The notes: generated by a model not told the origin, from the letters alone. Numbered from the stretch's first letter, positions 1 to 9,929 are shown. The stretch is DNA of 64,000 bases from Mucilaginibacter sp. (GCA_031292485.1 JARLHA010000020.1:122199-186198), one strand, 5' to 3'. Numbers and translations: made by a program.

Positions 1-630
1 ATTGACCTTGGCGCGAATTTTATCATCGCCCATGAGCCTACATTTTACAACCACGAAGATAAAACCGACTGGCTGCAGGACGACAAGGTTTACCGCTATA
101 AGGCTAATCTTTTAAAAGAACATAACATTGCGGTATGGCGAAACCATGATTACATTCACCACCTGGTACCTGATGGGGTTACAATGGGTGTTCTTGATCA
201 ATTGGGATGGCAAAAATATGCCGATAAAGATTTGCCTAACCGTGTTAACATCCCGGCAATCCCTTTAAAGGAGCTTATTCGTCATACAAAAGCTAAATTG
301 AACATCGAAAAGGTAAGATATATGGGCGATCCTTTGCAAAAGTGCAGCAAGGTTTTGCTGTTACCAGGTGCCGCCGGCGGAAGGACACAAATTGAAAGCA
401 TAGAAAAGTATAGGCCCGATGTTTTAATGGCCGGAGAAATATCTGAATGGGAAACTGCAGAATATGTGCGTGATGCCCTGGCTAAAGGTGACAATTTATC
501 GCTGATCGTCTTGGGCCACATCGCCAGTGAAGAGCCTGGATCTGAGTATATGCTTACATGGTTGAAAAAGAACGTTCCGGGTGTTAAAGCAACACATGTG
601 CCCAGCGGACATTCGCTGACTTATATGTAG
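1..630 (+). CDS. Nif3-like dinuclear metal-centre protein, 5' truncated by the window edge
   Basis: The reading frame is open from base 1 and ends at TAG 628-630, so only the C-terminal 209 residues are present. An early HEPTFYNH stretch and the late VLGHIASEE segment match the histidine/glutamate metal-ligand regions of the Nif3 / GTP cyclohydrolase type 2-like family, which forms hexamers with dinuclear metal sites. The segment DVLMAGEISEWE resembles the family's LITGE region near the C terminus. The first internal ATG (184) lies downstream of the HEP motif, so it is not the true start. Biochemical function of the family is poorly defined. The family call is fairly firm; the substrate is unknown. 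Confidence 0.75.
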   Translation: MDLGANFIIAHEPTFYNHEDKTDWLQDDKVYRYKANLLKEHNIAVWRNHDYIHHLVPDGVTMGVLDQLGWQKYADKDLPNRVNIPAIPLKELIRHTKAKLNIEKVRYMGDPLQKCSKVLLLPGAAGGRTQIESIEKYRPDVLMAGEISEWETAEYVRDALAKGDNLSLIVLGHIASEEPGSEYMLTWLKKNVPGVKATHVPSGHSLTYM

Positions 631-707
631 TTTAATTAATTTATAATGCTTATTGATGTAATCGAATTAACTAAATAACCACATAACTATCTCACACAAA
701 ATCAAAA

Positions 708-1166
708 ATGAAATTTAAATTGTTCTTGCCGGCCATAGCTGCGACCTTTCTTTTCTCGTGCAACAATAACAAAAAAACGGATGATCAATCCATAGATATC
801 AAAGGGACCTGGCAATTAATTACCGGGACAACCATTACCAAAGGTGTTAGCGTTGTTACTGACTATACCAAAAATCAAGAGTTTTTAAAGATTCGTAATG
901 ATAGCCATTTTGCTTTTTTTACGCATAAATTAAATACCCCAAAAGATTCAACCAATCATTTTGATGCAGGAGGAGGCAGTTATTCACTGGTGGGTAATAA
1001 ATATACGGAGCACCTTGATTTTTACAGTGACAAAAACTGGGAGGGTAAATCATTTGATTTTACGGTTAGTTTTAAAAATGATACGCTGATTCAAACCGGG
1101 CTGGAAAAAGTTGAGAAGGAAAATATCAACAGAACGATTATAGAAAAATATGTAAAGGTGAAATAA
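708..1166 (+). CDS. Small lipoprotein, lipocalin-like
   Basis: A protein of 152 residues. It starts with a lipoprotein signal: Lys at positions 2 and 4, a hydrophobic stretch, then a lipobox-like LFSC with the acceptor Cys near residue 18, followed by an Asn/Lys-rich linker. The mature part begins DIKGTWQLI, a pattern typical of Bacteroidota lipocalin-like (DUF4488/DUF5004-type) lipoproteins, with alternating beta-like segments to the end. It is probably anchored in the outer or inner membrane facing the periplasm. No catalytic motif is visible. It lies between the Nif3-like gene and the GH16 gene, with no overlap on either side. Confidence 0.6.
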   Translation: MKFKLFLPAIAATFLFSCNNNKKTDDQSIDIKGTWQLITGTTITKGVSVVTDYTKNQEFLKIRNDSHFAFFTHKLNTPKDSTNHFDAGGGSYSLVGNKYTEHLDFYSDKNWEGKSFDFTVSFKNDTLIQTGLEKVEKENINRTIIEKYVKVK

Positions 1167-1219
1167 TAGTCGGCTTATTTGACTATAAATTCTATTTTTA
1201 TCACACCAATTAAAAATCC

Positions 1220-2089
1220 ATGAGAATTATTTGCATTTCGGCACTGACTGTGCTTTCCATAACTTTTATTGCAAAAGCACAGCAAAGCGCCCCCAAAACT
1301 GATACTGTTTTTTTCGAAGATTTTAACGAAAATACGCTCGATCGTACAAAATGGAATGTGGAGGTAACCGGCAACACTGTAAATGAGGAGCAGCAGGCTT
1401 ATGTTGATTCGGCCAGCACGCTTTCAATGGTAAAAGGAGTTGATGCTGAAGGTGCCCGAAATGGTGCATTACTGATAAAAGCGGTTTATCATCCTGGTTA
1501 TACCAGCAAGGAAAACAAAAAATACGATTTTTTATCAGGCAGAATAAACACCCGGCATAAAATGGAATTTACCTACGGCACGGCTTCAGCACGCATGAAA
1601 ATGACAGGTGGCGCAGGATTATGGCCGGCCTTTTGGGCGCTGGGAAACGGCAACTGGCCCGATTGCGGCGAAATAGATATGATGGAAACGGTGGGCGATC
1701 CGGCTTGGTTCAGCAATGCCCTGCACGGGCCAAATTATTTCGGTAACACCCCGCTGACATACCGGTACTTTTTTCCGAAAGGCACGGATGTTAGCCAATG
1801 GCATGTATATTCAGTAGATTGGTCGGCCAATCGTCTCGTTTTTAAGGTTGATGGTATCGTCACCTATTCGGTAACACGGGCTATGGTTGAGCATTATGGC
1901 CGTTATGCATTTGATAATGCGAAATTTATCATTCTTAATTTTGCTTTAGGCGGAGGTTACCCAAATGGTGTTAACAAAATAAAGGAACCCTATTTCGGCA
2001 TATCCCAATCAACTGTTGATATGATAAAGGCCGGGCAGGCAAAGGTGCTGGTGGATTGGGTGCTGGTAACAAAGCAATCGAATAGATGA
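1220..2089 (+). CDS. Glycoside hydrolase family 16 (beta-glucanase/laminarinase-like)
   Basis: A protein of 289 residues with an N-terminal Sec signal peptide ending near AKAQQ (residue ~21). The GH16 catalytic motif is plain: GEIDMMET, giving nucleophile E151, helper D153 and acid/base E156 (E-x-D-x-x-E). The preceding GLWPAFWALG is the usual substrate-cleft strand. Family members cleave beta-1,3 or mixed beta-1,3/1,4 glucans, agar, carrageenan or related galactans; the laminarinase/lichenase type is likeliest, but the substrate cannot be fixed by eye. A hairpin terminator follows. Secreted or periplasmic. Confidence 0.9.
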   Translation: MRIICISALTVLSITFIAKAQQSAPKTDTVFFEDFNENTLDRTKWNVEVTGNTVNEEQQAYVDSASTLSMVKGVDAEGARNGALLIKAVYHPGYTSKENKKYDFLSGRINTRHKMEFTYGTASARMKMTGGAGLWPAFWALGNGNWPDCGEIDMMETVGDPAWFSNALHGPNYFGNTPLTYRYFFPKGTDVSQWHVYSVDWSANRLVFKVDGIVTYSVTRAMVEHYGRYAFDNAKFIILNFALGGGYPNGVNKIKEPYFGISQSTVDMIKAGQAKVLVDWVLVTKQSNR

Positions 2090-2104
2090 GTTGTTAATAA
2101 TAAA

Positions 2105-2132
2105 AAAAGCTTCTGTGTTAACGGAAGCTTTT
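2105..2132 (+). terminator. Intrinsic terminator after the GH16 gene
   Basis: AAAAGCTTC and GAAGCTTTT form a 9-bp stem around a 10-nt loop, starting 16 bases after the GH16 stop. The A-rich and T-rich flanks would let it work in both directions, so it may also serve the small gene on the opposite strand. Confidence 0.65.
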
Positions 2133-2200
2133 CAATTATAGCTACTATTCGGAAATACAATATCAATTGTACTGTTTACAACTCAATATTGGATAGGGTG

Positions 2201-2338
2201 CTAATTATGGTCATGACGGTCATTATCGCGATGGTCATTGTCATGATGCATGTGCCGCTGGCGATATTCAACAGAACAGCTTGAAATAGCTGAAGCGAAT
2301 ATCAGCAATGCGATCAATCTTAACAGGTGCTTTTTCAT
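2201..2338 (-). CDS. 45-residue His/Asp-rich lipoprotein
   Basis: A small gene: ATG at 2338, TAG at 2201. The product begins MKKHLLRLIALLIF and reaches a lipobox-type AISSC (acceptor Cys 21). The mature 25 residues are nearly all Tyr, Arg, His, Asp and Asn (HHDNDHRDNDRHDHN at the C terminus), with eight His in the whole chain. Such a tail could bind metal or associate with the cell surface, but this is inference. Similar tiny CSVEYR-type lipoproteins occur across Bacteroidota and from memory often carry the unreliable label quinol oxidase subunit 4; nothing here supports an oxidase role. Confidence 0.65.
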   Translation of the reverse strand: MKKHLLRLIALLIFASAISSCSVEYRQRHMHHDNDHRDNDRHDHN

Positions 2339-2634
2339 GGTGCTTAATTTTATATAAATGTATTAGCATTAAGGCAATTAAGATGCCAGAAACATCGGGA
2401 AAATACTTGTGCAAAAATTGCTGATACGGGCACCACAATTTACACGGGCGCAGGCAACTGCAAAATGTATTGTGACGTACCTTTATTGAACCTGGCAAAT
2501 AGAGATTTTGATTTTTTAAGGGGTAAAATAGTATTAACAGACCGGTAAAAGCCGGATATATGAGCTATATTAGGTTCATCTTTTGAGCTAAATAAACCTT
2601 CATTTCTTTAATTGTTTACTAAAGCAGCAAGCAT
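2339..2634. other. Intergenic, no supported gene
   Basis: AT-rich spacer between the divergent small lipoprotein and the NHL-repeat gene. A protein-like frame without any start codon runs over about 2400-2548 on the + strand and is not called. Promoters for both neighbours should lie here, but no clean -33/-7 pair was found. Confidence 0.4.
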
Positions 2635-5600
2635 ATGAACAGCAATAAGCATGTTCTCAGGTTATTTATATTGATCTTATTTTATTTTAAGACAGGAACT
2701 GCTTTTTCTCAAATGCACCATATTTCTCATCCTGCAATAAAATATGCCGTTAATAATACAGCCTTCTTTTTAACAGCCCCCAATATCAGCTATCAAACCC
2801 CTCAAATTTATAAAGTAAACACCACCGTCACCCCGTTGGCGCCAAAAAATACCGGCGGTGCGGTGCCGCCAAACCATTATGGGCAGGTAATAACCTTCGC
2901 CGGTACAGGTAAGGCAGGAATGGTGAACAACACCGGCACAAATGCAAGTTTTTCGGCGCCTTTAGGTTTGGGTGCCGATGCCACCGGAAATATATATGTA
3001 GGAGATTATAATAATAACCTGATCAGAAAAATATCTACAAGTGCTGTTGTAACAACGCTGGCTGGCGTACCGGGTAAATATGGTGCCAAAGACGGCCCGC
3101 CATCAAGCGCAACATTTGAATTGCCACAGGGACTCGCGGTTGATAAAAACGGGAATGTTTATGTGGCTGATTCATTCAATAACCTGATCAGGAAAATTAC
3201 GCCCAATGGAACTGTTTCGACACTGGCCGGGCAGGCAAACGTTGCAGGATCTGCCGACGGTGTAAATGCTACCTTTAATTCTCCTACCGGTGTAGCCGTT
3301 GACAACTCCGGAAACGTTTACGTTGCCGACCAGGGAAATAACCTTATCCGGAGGATAACACCAAATGGTAATGTATCTACGTTAGCAGGAATCGCAGGTG
3401 TAACCGGGGCCATCGACGGGAACAACGCAACCTTTAACGCTCCAACGGAGGTGGCATTTGATAACTCGCAAAATTTGTATGTGGCCGATGCAGGGAATAA
3501 CCTGATCAGGGTAATCACGCCCGCCGGCAACGTCAGTACTTTTGCCGGGAGCGGTATGCCCGGCGCGCAGGATGGCCAGGGAGCCGCAGCAAGTTTTAAC
3601 CACCCGATTGGAATCAGTGCAGACTTCTATGGGACTTTATACGTAGCTGATGAGAAAAACAACGAAGTGAGGCAGATCTCCCCTCAGGGGATGGTTTCAA
3701 CGCTGGCTGGCAACGGAAATAGTGGTTCAACCGATGGAATAACGCAAAATGCCACTTTCAGTTACCCGGGCTCGATAGTTGCTGATAATATGGGTAATGT
3801 TTATGTGGGCGATATAAGTACCTTCCTTATCAGAAAAATAGCGGTAACCGGCTACAAAATAGATAAGGCTTTACCTGCCGGTTTAACTTTTGATGCAACC
3901 ACCGGCATCATCAGCGGCACGCCAACGGTGCAGTCTCCATCTGCCAGCTATACAATTACCGCTTTCAACGCCGCCGGCAATAGCAGTACGGTTGTAAATA
4001 TTACCGTAAACGGAAATAGTGGAGCACTGCCAGCGCCACCCAGCATTGCCTATCAAACACCTCAAACCTATTATGTAAATAACGCGATATCGCCCTTGTC
4101 TCCATCTAATTCGGGGGGAGTTGTGCCGGCTAACGTGTATGGGCAGGTTATTACCATTGCCGGAAGTTCGGCACTTGGTAATATCAATGGTGTAGGTACA
4201 AATGCCAGTTTTGGGGGGCCCGCCGGCCTGGTGTTTGATCAGGGAGGAAATTTATTTATTTCTGAAATAATTAATAATGATATCAGGAAAATGGACCCAT
4301 CCGGTGTGGTTTCTACATTTGCCGGAATGGGTACGCCGGGGGAAATAAATGGCCCGGGCAATTCGGCAACATTTGATGCCCCCTACCAGCTAGCAATTGA
4401 TGGCGGTCAAAATTTATATGTGAGCGATTTTACCAATAATGTGATCAGGCAGATCACCTCATCTGCAATAGTAAGTACGTTTGCGGGTACGGGGAGCCAG
4501 GGAACGAATAACGGGCCTAAAGCAACAGCAACTTTTAATAATCCGGAAGGCCTCGCTTTCGACCTTTTGGGGAATATGTATATTGCCGATAGGGGCAACA
4601 GCACTATCCGAAAGATAGATGCCAGCGGACAAGTAAGCACTTTTGCGGTATTAAATAGTGGCACAGCCCCCGTTACTTTTGATGCCGGGTTAGCGTTTTT
4701 AACGGCAGATGCCAGCGGTAATCTTTATTTTGGAAATACCGACCAGGTTGAAGTGAATACTCCCGCCTCCTTTCCAAAAGTTATCGCGGGTAGTGGCAGG
4801 CCCGGGTTTGCTGACGGTACAGGAACAGCTGCGCTCTTTTTTGGCCCGAACGGAATAACAACTGATCCTATTGGTAATATTTATATCAGTGATAGCTATA
4901 ATAACAGGATAAGGAAAGCAGATGCTGCCGGGGTAGTGCGTACGCTTGCCGGGGAGGGTGGCTATGGTGGCAATAATGACGGCGTTGGATCTTCTGCTTC
5001 CTTTTTTCACCCTTTGGGTTTAGCCATTGATCCGACACAAAATTTTCTATATGTAGCAGATAAGGGCAATAATCTGATAAGGAAAGTTACTATTACTGGC
5101 TATGGAATAGATAAGTCGCTCCCAACAGGCCTTATTTTCGATGCAACCACAGGTGTCATCAGCGGGACACCCACGTTTACTTCGCCGCCTGAAAACTATA
5201 CTATTACTGCCTATAATACCGGTGGAAGCAGCAGTGTTGTTGTTAATATACAAATCCTCGAAATTTCGGTTGTCTTTAGCCCGATACCGCCGAAAACAGT
5301 TTGCGATGCCGATTTTGATCCGGGTGCTACAGGCGGCGGGCCCATTACTTATACCAGCAGCAATCCGGCAGTTGCAACTGTTGTTTCGGGTAAAATACAT
5401 ATTACTGGAGCCGGCGCTGCGGATATTATTGCCAGTGATGGCACTTCCCAGGCCAAACAAACATTAACCGTTACAGCCTCAGTTACCCCTGCTATAACCA
5501 TTTCACCATCTACAGCCGACGATTGCCAGGGAAACGCTGTAACTTTTACTGCAACCATAGCCAACGGCGGCACAAATCCCCTATACCAATGGCAGGTAAA

Positions 5601-6297
5601 CGGACAAAACACAGGCACGGGCGCCGAACAGTTTACCAGCAATAGTTTAAACAATGGCGATATTATCACTTGCAAACTGACAAGTAATGCCGTATGCGTT
5701 ACCGGCGCAACCGCTATTTCAAACCCGGTTACCTTTACTATTGATCCGCCAATATCCACGTCTGTAAAAATCACTTCATCGGCAAATGGCCCGGTTTGTG
5801 CCGGCTCAACAATTAGTTTTAATGCAGTAGCGTTTAGCCCGGATGTGCACCCCTCATACCAATGGCAGGTTAACGGGGTTAATGAGGGCGCTGATCAGCC
5901 AACATTTACAACAACCAGCCTGGCCGATGGCAGTATTGTTACCTGTATTTTAATGAGTAAAGGTAAATGCCTTATAACCCCTTCAATTACTTCAAATGCC
6001 ATAACTATTGCCCTAAACCCGGTAAATCAATGTATCATCACTATTCCGAATGCGTTTACACCTAATGGCGATGGTATAAATGATCTGTGGGATGTGACTG
6101 CCTTGCAGGCATATCCCGGTTGCACAATCTCTATTTACAACCGATACGGAGTATTGGTTTATAACTCAGTTAACTACCCAAAAGCCTGGGATGGCACCCT
6201 TAATGGCAAAAAACTCTCTGCCGGCACTTACTATTATATCATCGACCTGAAAAACGGGAAGAGGCCGCTGGCTGGTTCAGTGACAATTCTGAGATAA
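2635..6297 (+). CDS. Secreted NHL-propeller / Ig-like protein with T9SS type B sorting domain
   Basis: A protein of 1220 residues with an N-terminal signal (FILILFYFK...AFSQ). There are two large modules. Each starts with half of a putative Ig (He_PIG) domain (residues ~49-80 and ~470-501, ISYQTPQ...NTGGAVP), continues into about six NHL repeats of the GLAVD..GNVYVAD..NNLIRKI type (81-404 and 502-821), then resumes the Ig half (GYKIDKALPAGLTFDATTG, 406-458 and 822-873). Next come one bacterial Ig-like domain (~877-947) and two similar QWQVNG-containing Ig/PKD-like domains (~950-1128). Residues ~1136-1220 (FTPNGDGINDLW...WDG...AGTYYY) are the gliding-motility-associated C-terminal domain used by type IX secretion. 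Probably a surface adhesin or binding protein; ligand unknown. The fourth NHL unit of module 2 (~675-715) is degenerate. Confidence 0.9.
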   Translation: MNSNKHVLRLFILILFYFKTGTAFSQMHHISHPAIKYAVNNTAFFLTAPNISYQTPQIYKVNTTVTPLAPKNTGGAVPPNHYGQVITFAGTGKAGMVNNTGTNASFSAPLGLGADATGNIYVGDYNNNLIRKISTSAVVTTLAGVPGKYGAKDGPPSSATFELPQGLAVDKNGNVYVADSFNNLIRKITPNGTVSTLAGQANVAGSADGVNATFNSPTGVAVDNSGNVYVADQGNNLIRRITPNGNVSTLAGIAGVTGAIDGNNATFNAPTEVAFDNSQNLYVADAGNNLIRVITPAGNVSTFAGSGMPGAQDGQGAAASFNHPIGISADFYGTLYVADEKNNEVRQISPQGMVSTLAGNGNSGSTDGITQNATFSYPGSIVADNMGNVYVGDISTFLIRKIAVTGYKIDKALPAGLTFDATTGIISGTPTVQSPSASYTITAFNAAGNSSTVVNITVNGNSGALPAPPSIAYQTPQTYYVNNAISPLSPSNSGGVVPANVYGQVITIAGSSALGNINGVGTNASFGGPAGLVFDQGGNLFISEIINNDIRKMDPSGVVSTFAGMGTPGEINGPGNSATFDAPYQLAIDGGQNLYVSDFTNNVIRQITSSAIVSTFAGTGSQGTNNGPKATATFNNPEGLAFDLLGNMYIADRGNSTIRKIDASGQVSTFAVLNSGTAPVTFDAGLAFLTADASGNLYFGNTDQVEVNTPASFPKVIAGSGRPGFADGTGTAALFFGPNGITTDPIGNIYISDSYNNRIRKADAAGVVRTLAGEGGYGGNNDGVGSSASFFHPLGLAIDPTQNFLYVADKGNNLIRKVTITGYGIDKSLPTGLIFDATTGVISGTPTFTSPPENYTITAYNTGGSSSVVVNIQILEISVVFSPIPPKTVCDADFDPGATGGGPITYTSSNPAVATVVSGKIHITGAGAADIIASDGTSQAKQTLTVTASVTPAITISPSTADDCQGNAVTFTATIANGGTNPLYQWQVNGQNTGTGAEQFTSNSLNNGDIITCKLTSNAVCVTGATAISNPVTFTIDPPISTSVKITSSANGPVCAGSTISFNAVAFSPDVHPSYQWQVNGVNEGADQPTFTTTSLADGSIVTCILMSKGKCLITPSITSNAITIALNPVNQCIITIPNAFTPNGDGINDLWDVTALQAYPGCTISIYNRYGVLVYNSVNYPKAWDGTLNGKKLSAGTYYYIIDLKNGKRPLAGSVTILR

Positions 6298-6375
6298 ATG
6301 TCATATTGTCAATCGTTTTTATAAAACTCCTGATTTTTAGCAACTTCTTTTCAGAAAGGGCCGTAAAAGGGAAGC

Positions 6376-6609
6376 ATGAGGGGTTATTTAAATATACCAG
6401 GATCGATTTATTGTAAGTTGTGCAAAGAGTGCGGTGCGCGGCCAGTGATCTCCCTGGTTGACGATATAGGATATATCGTTAAATGTTCAAAAGACGAACG
6501 GCACTACCAAACAATGCCCGGCCTTATTGATATTGAGGATTGGAACAGGCACAATACTATCCCGGCGTCAGTGGCTGATTTTAACCTTAACCCCATAATG
6601 GCCTGGTAA
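6376..6609 (+). CDS. Small hypothetical protein with Cys cluster
   Basis: A protein of 77 residues. It carries a CKLCKEC cluster (residues ~13-19) and another Cys in VKCSKDE, a spacing that resembles a small zinc ribbon, and a C-terminal DIEDWNRHN segment. An AAGGGAAG stretch precedes the ATG and could be a ribosome site. It sits alone between the T9SS cargo gene and the kinase gene. The family is not recognised. The Cys pattern is seen; zinc binding is inferred. Confidence 0.5.
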   Translation: MRGYLNIPGSIYCKLCKECGARPVISLVDDIGYIVKCSKDERHYQTMPGLIDIEDWNRHNTIPASVADFNLNPIMAW

Positions 6610-6730
6610 CAAAAAACATCGCAATAAATTTTTTGAATAGGAATAACAATTTCAGTGTCAAATAATCTTTTTCGCCACGGATAACAAGTTAATCAGGGGG
6701 CGATTTTTTGGACAGAGGTAATGAATATTG

Positions 6731-8569
6731 ATGAAATTGTTAATAAAGAACTTAATGAAACTGGTAAGTAAAATTAGTCATTTTGTTGGATTTGACAATC
6801 CGGAATTATCGTTGGAAAATAAACTTTTCAATGCAATCTGCCTGTTATTGGGTGTTAGCCTGTTAACCGGCCTTATTAATAACATCTTATTGGGGTTTCC
6901 GGTCTTATTAATTTTTGTTGAACTATTTATAGGTAGTTTTTGCGCACTTGCTTTTTACTGGAGCAGGTATGTGGCTTATAAGGAAAATATGTCCGTCGGT
7001 TTTATTACACTGGGAATCCTTTCGTTTATACCAGGATGGTTTTTTAACGGCGGCATCGAAGGGTCTTCTGTTCTTTCCGGGGTGTTTTTAGTCGTGCTGA
7101 TCATTATTTTGCTAAAGCGCAAATACCACCTTTTTTTTATAGCCCTTTTGATGGTTGTTTTTTTTGGTTGTTACTATATAGAAAAGCATTTTCCTGGCTT
7201 GACAATCCCAATTAAAAGCAAGGGCCAAAAAGAAGCTGACATAATTTCTTCAGCACTGTCCAATATCTTGTATGCTGGCTTATTAATCAGTTTTTTGAAA
7301 AGAAGCCATGAAAAAGATAAATTAAGGCTGATTAAGCAAAGTGAGGAATTACAGTTGTCGCAAATAGAACTGTCAGCCGCAAAAGACCAGGCAGAAGGGG
7401 CCACTGTCGCCAAATCGAACTTTTTAGCCAATATGAGTCACGAGATTCGCACCCCCTTAAATGGAATTATTGGTGCGGCGCAGCTATTGTCGCGGTCAGA
7501 TCTGTCAATGGAGCAGCATGAATTACTGCAAACGCTTCAATCCAGCAGTAACCTGCTCATCAACATCATCAGTGATATACTTGATCTTTCAAAAATCGAA
7601 GCCGATAAGCTTACGTTACATCCCAAACCTGTTAACATACGGTCATGTATAAAAACTGTATTTGAAATAAGCCAGCCGGGGATAACGGCGCCCGCAAAAA
7701 AGATTGACCTGCACTATACAATCGATGAAAATGTCGCCGAATGTTTAAAAATGGATGAAAGCCGGATTCAGCAAATATTGGTGAATTTGATTGGAAATGC
7801 CATTAAGTTTACGGACGACGGATTTGTTACGCTGAAGGTTTCAGCAATTAACAATCCTGATAATAAGCAACAGGTAACCTTCAGTGTTAAAGATACCGGT
7901 ATAGGGATCAGTGAAGAGGCACTGGCGCAATTATTCAAACCGTTTTCGCAGGTAAATAATACAGCCTTACGTAAATATGGCGGTACCGGCCTTGGTCTTT
8001 CCATCTGCAAAAAGCTGGTTGAAATGATGAACGGCAGAATTTGGGTTGAAAGTATAGAAACAGAAGGTTCGGTGTTTAGTTTTAGTTTACCATTGTCGGT
8101 GGCTTCTATAAACAAGGCCGTCGATGAAAAACCCGCCAATAGTGAGCGATACGAGTACAGACCCCTTGAAATATTGCTGGCCGAAGACAATAAAATGAAC
8201 CAATTAATTGCCAGGAAAACTTTCAATAAGATCGGCTATAACATTGATATTGCTGATAACGGCAGGATAGCTATCGAAATGCAGGAGCAAAAAAGATACG
8301 ATCTCATTTTTATGGATATACAAATGCCCGAAATGGACGGGCTGGAAGCTGCAGCCTTCATTATCAAAAAATATGGAAGCAGTGCACCGCCTATTATCGC
8401 CATGACGGCCAATGTGTTGAGTGAAGATGAAATTAAGTGTAAACAGGCAGGGATGAGAGATTTTATAAGTAAACCATTTACCATCGAACGCCTCGAAAAT
8501 GTTATTCATAAATGGGTACCGCAAAATGACGCTCAGAAAAACACCAACTATATTTTTGCCAATAATTGA
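6731..8569 (+). CDS. Hybrid sensor histidine kinase / response regulator
   Basis: A protein of 612 residues. Five to six hydrophobic segments lie in the first ~190 residues (integral membrane sensor without a large periplasmic loop), followed by a coiled-coil linker, HisKA with the phospho-acceptor His in [12 protein letters not shown] (about residue 237), HATPase_c (N box [10 protein letters not shown]1 DTGIGI, G2 GGTGLGLSI) and a C-terminal receiver (LLAEDN, phospho-Asp in [11 protein letters not shown], Lys in FISKPF). Phosphate would pass from His to the attached receiver; there is no output domain, so it must signal onward to another protein. A TTG at 6728 extends the frame by one codon, but ATG 6731 is preferred. 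The AraC gene downstream may or may not be a target. Confidence 0.9.
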   Translation: MKLLIKNLMKLVSKISHFVGFDNPELSLENKLFNAICLLLGVSLLTGLINNILLGFPVLLIFVELFIGSFCALAFYWSRYVAYKENMSVGFITLGILSFIPGWFFNGGIEGSSVLSGVFLVVLIIILLKRKYHLFFIALLMVVFFGCYYIEKHFPGLTIPIKSKGQKEADIISSALSNILYAGLLISFLKRSHEKDKLRLIKQSEELQLSQIELSAAKDQAEGATVAKSNFLANMSHEIRTPLNGIIGAAQLLSRSDLSMEQHELLQTLQSSSNLLINIISDILDLSKIEADKLTLHPKPVNIRSCIKTVFEISQPGITAPAKKIDLHYTIDENVAECLKMDESRIQQILVNLIGNAIKFTDDGFVTLKVSAINNPDNKQQVTFSVKDTGIGISEEALAQLFKPFSQVNNTALRKYGGTGLGLSICKKLVEMMNGRIWVESIETEGSVFSFSLPLSVASINKAVDEKPANSERYEYRPLEILLAEDNKMNQLIARKTFNKIGYNIDIADNGRIAIEMQEQKRYDLIFMDIQMPEMDGLEAAAFIIKKYGSSAPPIIAMTANVLSEDEIKCKQAGMRDFISKPFTIERLENVIHKWVPQNDAQKNTNYIFANN

Positions 8570-8632
8570 ATAGTACCACGAAAATCATTAAAAATACCAC
8601 TATAATGGTGATAAAGTGCCTACAATTGTACT

Positions 8633-9517
8633 ATGCTAAACACTCCAGTATTTGATATAGGCACCTTATCCGATTTTAGGGAGAATGATATACTCATCAG
8701 TCGCTTTGCACCTTATTTAGATCAGCATAAAAATCTTAGCGCTGCGCACAGACACTCTTTTTATCACATGGTGCTTTTTACGGAGGGTGCCGGCAGCCAT
8801 TCTATTGATTTCGAAAAGTTTTATGTAAAACCGCATCAAATATATTTTATGGTTCCGGGGCAGGTGCATTCATGGGACTTTGAGGGTTTTACCGATGGCT
8901 ATATTGTTAATTTCTCAAGCTCTTTCTTCCAATCGTTTTTGTTAAACCCTTCCTATCCTGAAACCTTTTCATTTTTCGGCGAGGACGTTAAAGCCGCAGT
9001 AATTGATTTGCCTGATTACCTTCAGCAAAAGGTAGTTGAGTTATTTGAAACGATAGTAAACGAAGCGATAGGTAAGGATGTTTCCGCAATAGACATGATC
9101 AGGCTTTTGATGCTGCAGCTATTTATAACGATTGACCGTATAACTAAAAAAAGTGTTGACAGGGGGCCTGCATCTTATAACCAAACCCTGCTCCGCAATT
9201 TTCAAAAACTGATCGGAGAGCATTATACGAGGATAAAATTGCCAAAGGACTATGCAGAATTGCTTTATATAACGCCTAACCATTTAAATGCGGTATGTAA
9301 GGATTTGCTGGGGACATCAGCAGGCGAAGTAATCCGGGCCAGGATGGTGCTGGAAGCAAAAAGATTACTTACAAACCCCAAATTAAATATTAACGAAATT
9401 GCCTTCATGCTGAATTTCAGTGATAACTCTTATTTCACTAAGTTTTTTAAAAAATTTGAAGGTAAAACGCCCGAAGAATTCAGAAAAGGAATATTAAATC
9501 AACATCATCATGAATAA
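8633..9517 (+). CDS. AraC family transcriptional regulator
   Basis: A protein of 294 residues. The N-terminal ~130 residues form a cupin-like sensing domain (AAHRHSFYHMVLF, then VKPHQIYFMVPGQVHSW). The last ~100 are a double helix-turn-helix AraC/HTH_18 domain (YAELLYITPNHLNAVCKDLLG, INEIAFMLNFSDNSYFTKFFKKFEGKTPEEFR). It overlaps the following DUF983 gene by 8 bases, so the two are translationally coupled. The ATG lies in a short run of ACCACTATAATGGT-type dyad sequence (8595-8612), a candidate autoregulatory site. Confidence 0.88.
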   Translation: MLNTPVFDIGTLSDFRENDILISRFAPYLDQHKNLSAAHRHSFYHMVLFTEGAGSHSIDFEKFYVKPHQIYFMVPGQVHSWDFEGFTDGYIVNFSSSFFQSFLLNPSYPETFSFFGEDVKAAVIDLPDYLQQKVVELFETIVNEAIGKDVSAIDMIRLLMLQLFITIDRITKKSVDRGPASYNQTLLRNFQKLIGEHYTRIKLPKDYAELLYITPNHLNAVCKDLLGTSAGEVIRARMVLEAKRLLTNPKLNINEIAFMLNFSDNSYFTKFFKKFEGKTPEEFRKGILNQHHHE

Positions 9518-9929
9518 CCATGCCTCCCCCTTGCCGGTCGTACCGGCTATTATACATGCCCGTTGTCCCAGGTGTCGGCGGGGCGAGATGTTCACTGCAC
9601 CAATGTATGGTTTAAAATCGCAGCGGATGAATACAACATGTCCGCATTGCGGCTTAACCTTTGAGCGGGAGCCAGGCTATTTTTATGTTTCGATGCTAAT
9701 AAGCTATGCCATGTTTGTTGCAGAAATGATAACCCTGGCAGTTGCAATCAGTGTTTTGACCGGAGGTAGCAGAAATCCCTGGTTATACATCGGTATTATA
9801 TTAATAACCGGCGTAGCGCTTTCCCCGTTTAACTTCAGGTATTCAAGGGTTATTTTGTTATTTTGGCTAACGCCAGGCTTACACTATCATCCGGAGATGA
9901 GCGGCGACAAATACACCTCAGATAAATAA
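9510..9929 (+). CDS. DUF983 family membrane protein
   Basis: A protein of 139 residues. Two Cys pairs near the N terminus (CPRCRRGEMF and CPHCG) form a probable zinc ribbon, followed by EPGYFY and two strongly hydrophobic segments (residues ~58-80 and ~87-105). This arrangement is the DUF983 signature. Its start overlaps the AraC gene. Function unknown; DUF983 proteins are often encoded near cytochrome oxidase or stress genes, but no such neighbour is present here. Confidence 0.8.
   Translation: MNNHASPLPVVPAIIHARCPRCRRGEMFTAPMYGLKSQRMNTTCPHCGLTFEREPGYFYVSMLISYAMFVAEMITLAVAISVLTGGSRNPWLYIGIILITGVALSPFNFRYSRVILLFWLTPGLHYHPEMSGDKYTSDK

Noticed and set aside
2268..2498. 76-residue - strand frame overlapping the small lipoprotein
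   Set aside because: The 45-residue lipoprotein in another frame of the same strand has a clear signal and lipobox; the longer frame has neither and lies partly out of frame over it.
2400..2548. Protein-like + strand frame (DTGTTIYTGAGNCKMY...)
   Set aside because: No ATG, GTG or TTG start with plausible context, and stops close upstream. Could be a decayed fragment, but nothing identifies it.
5047..5774. Antisense frames of 137 and 141 residues within the NHL/Ig gene
   Set aside because: Shadow frames produced by the repeated, biased codon content of the giant gene.
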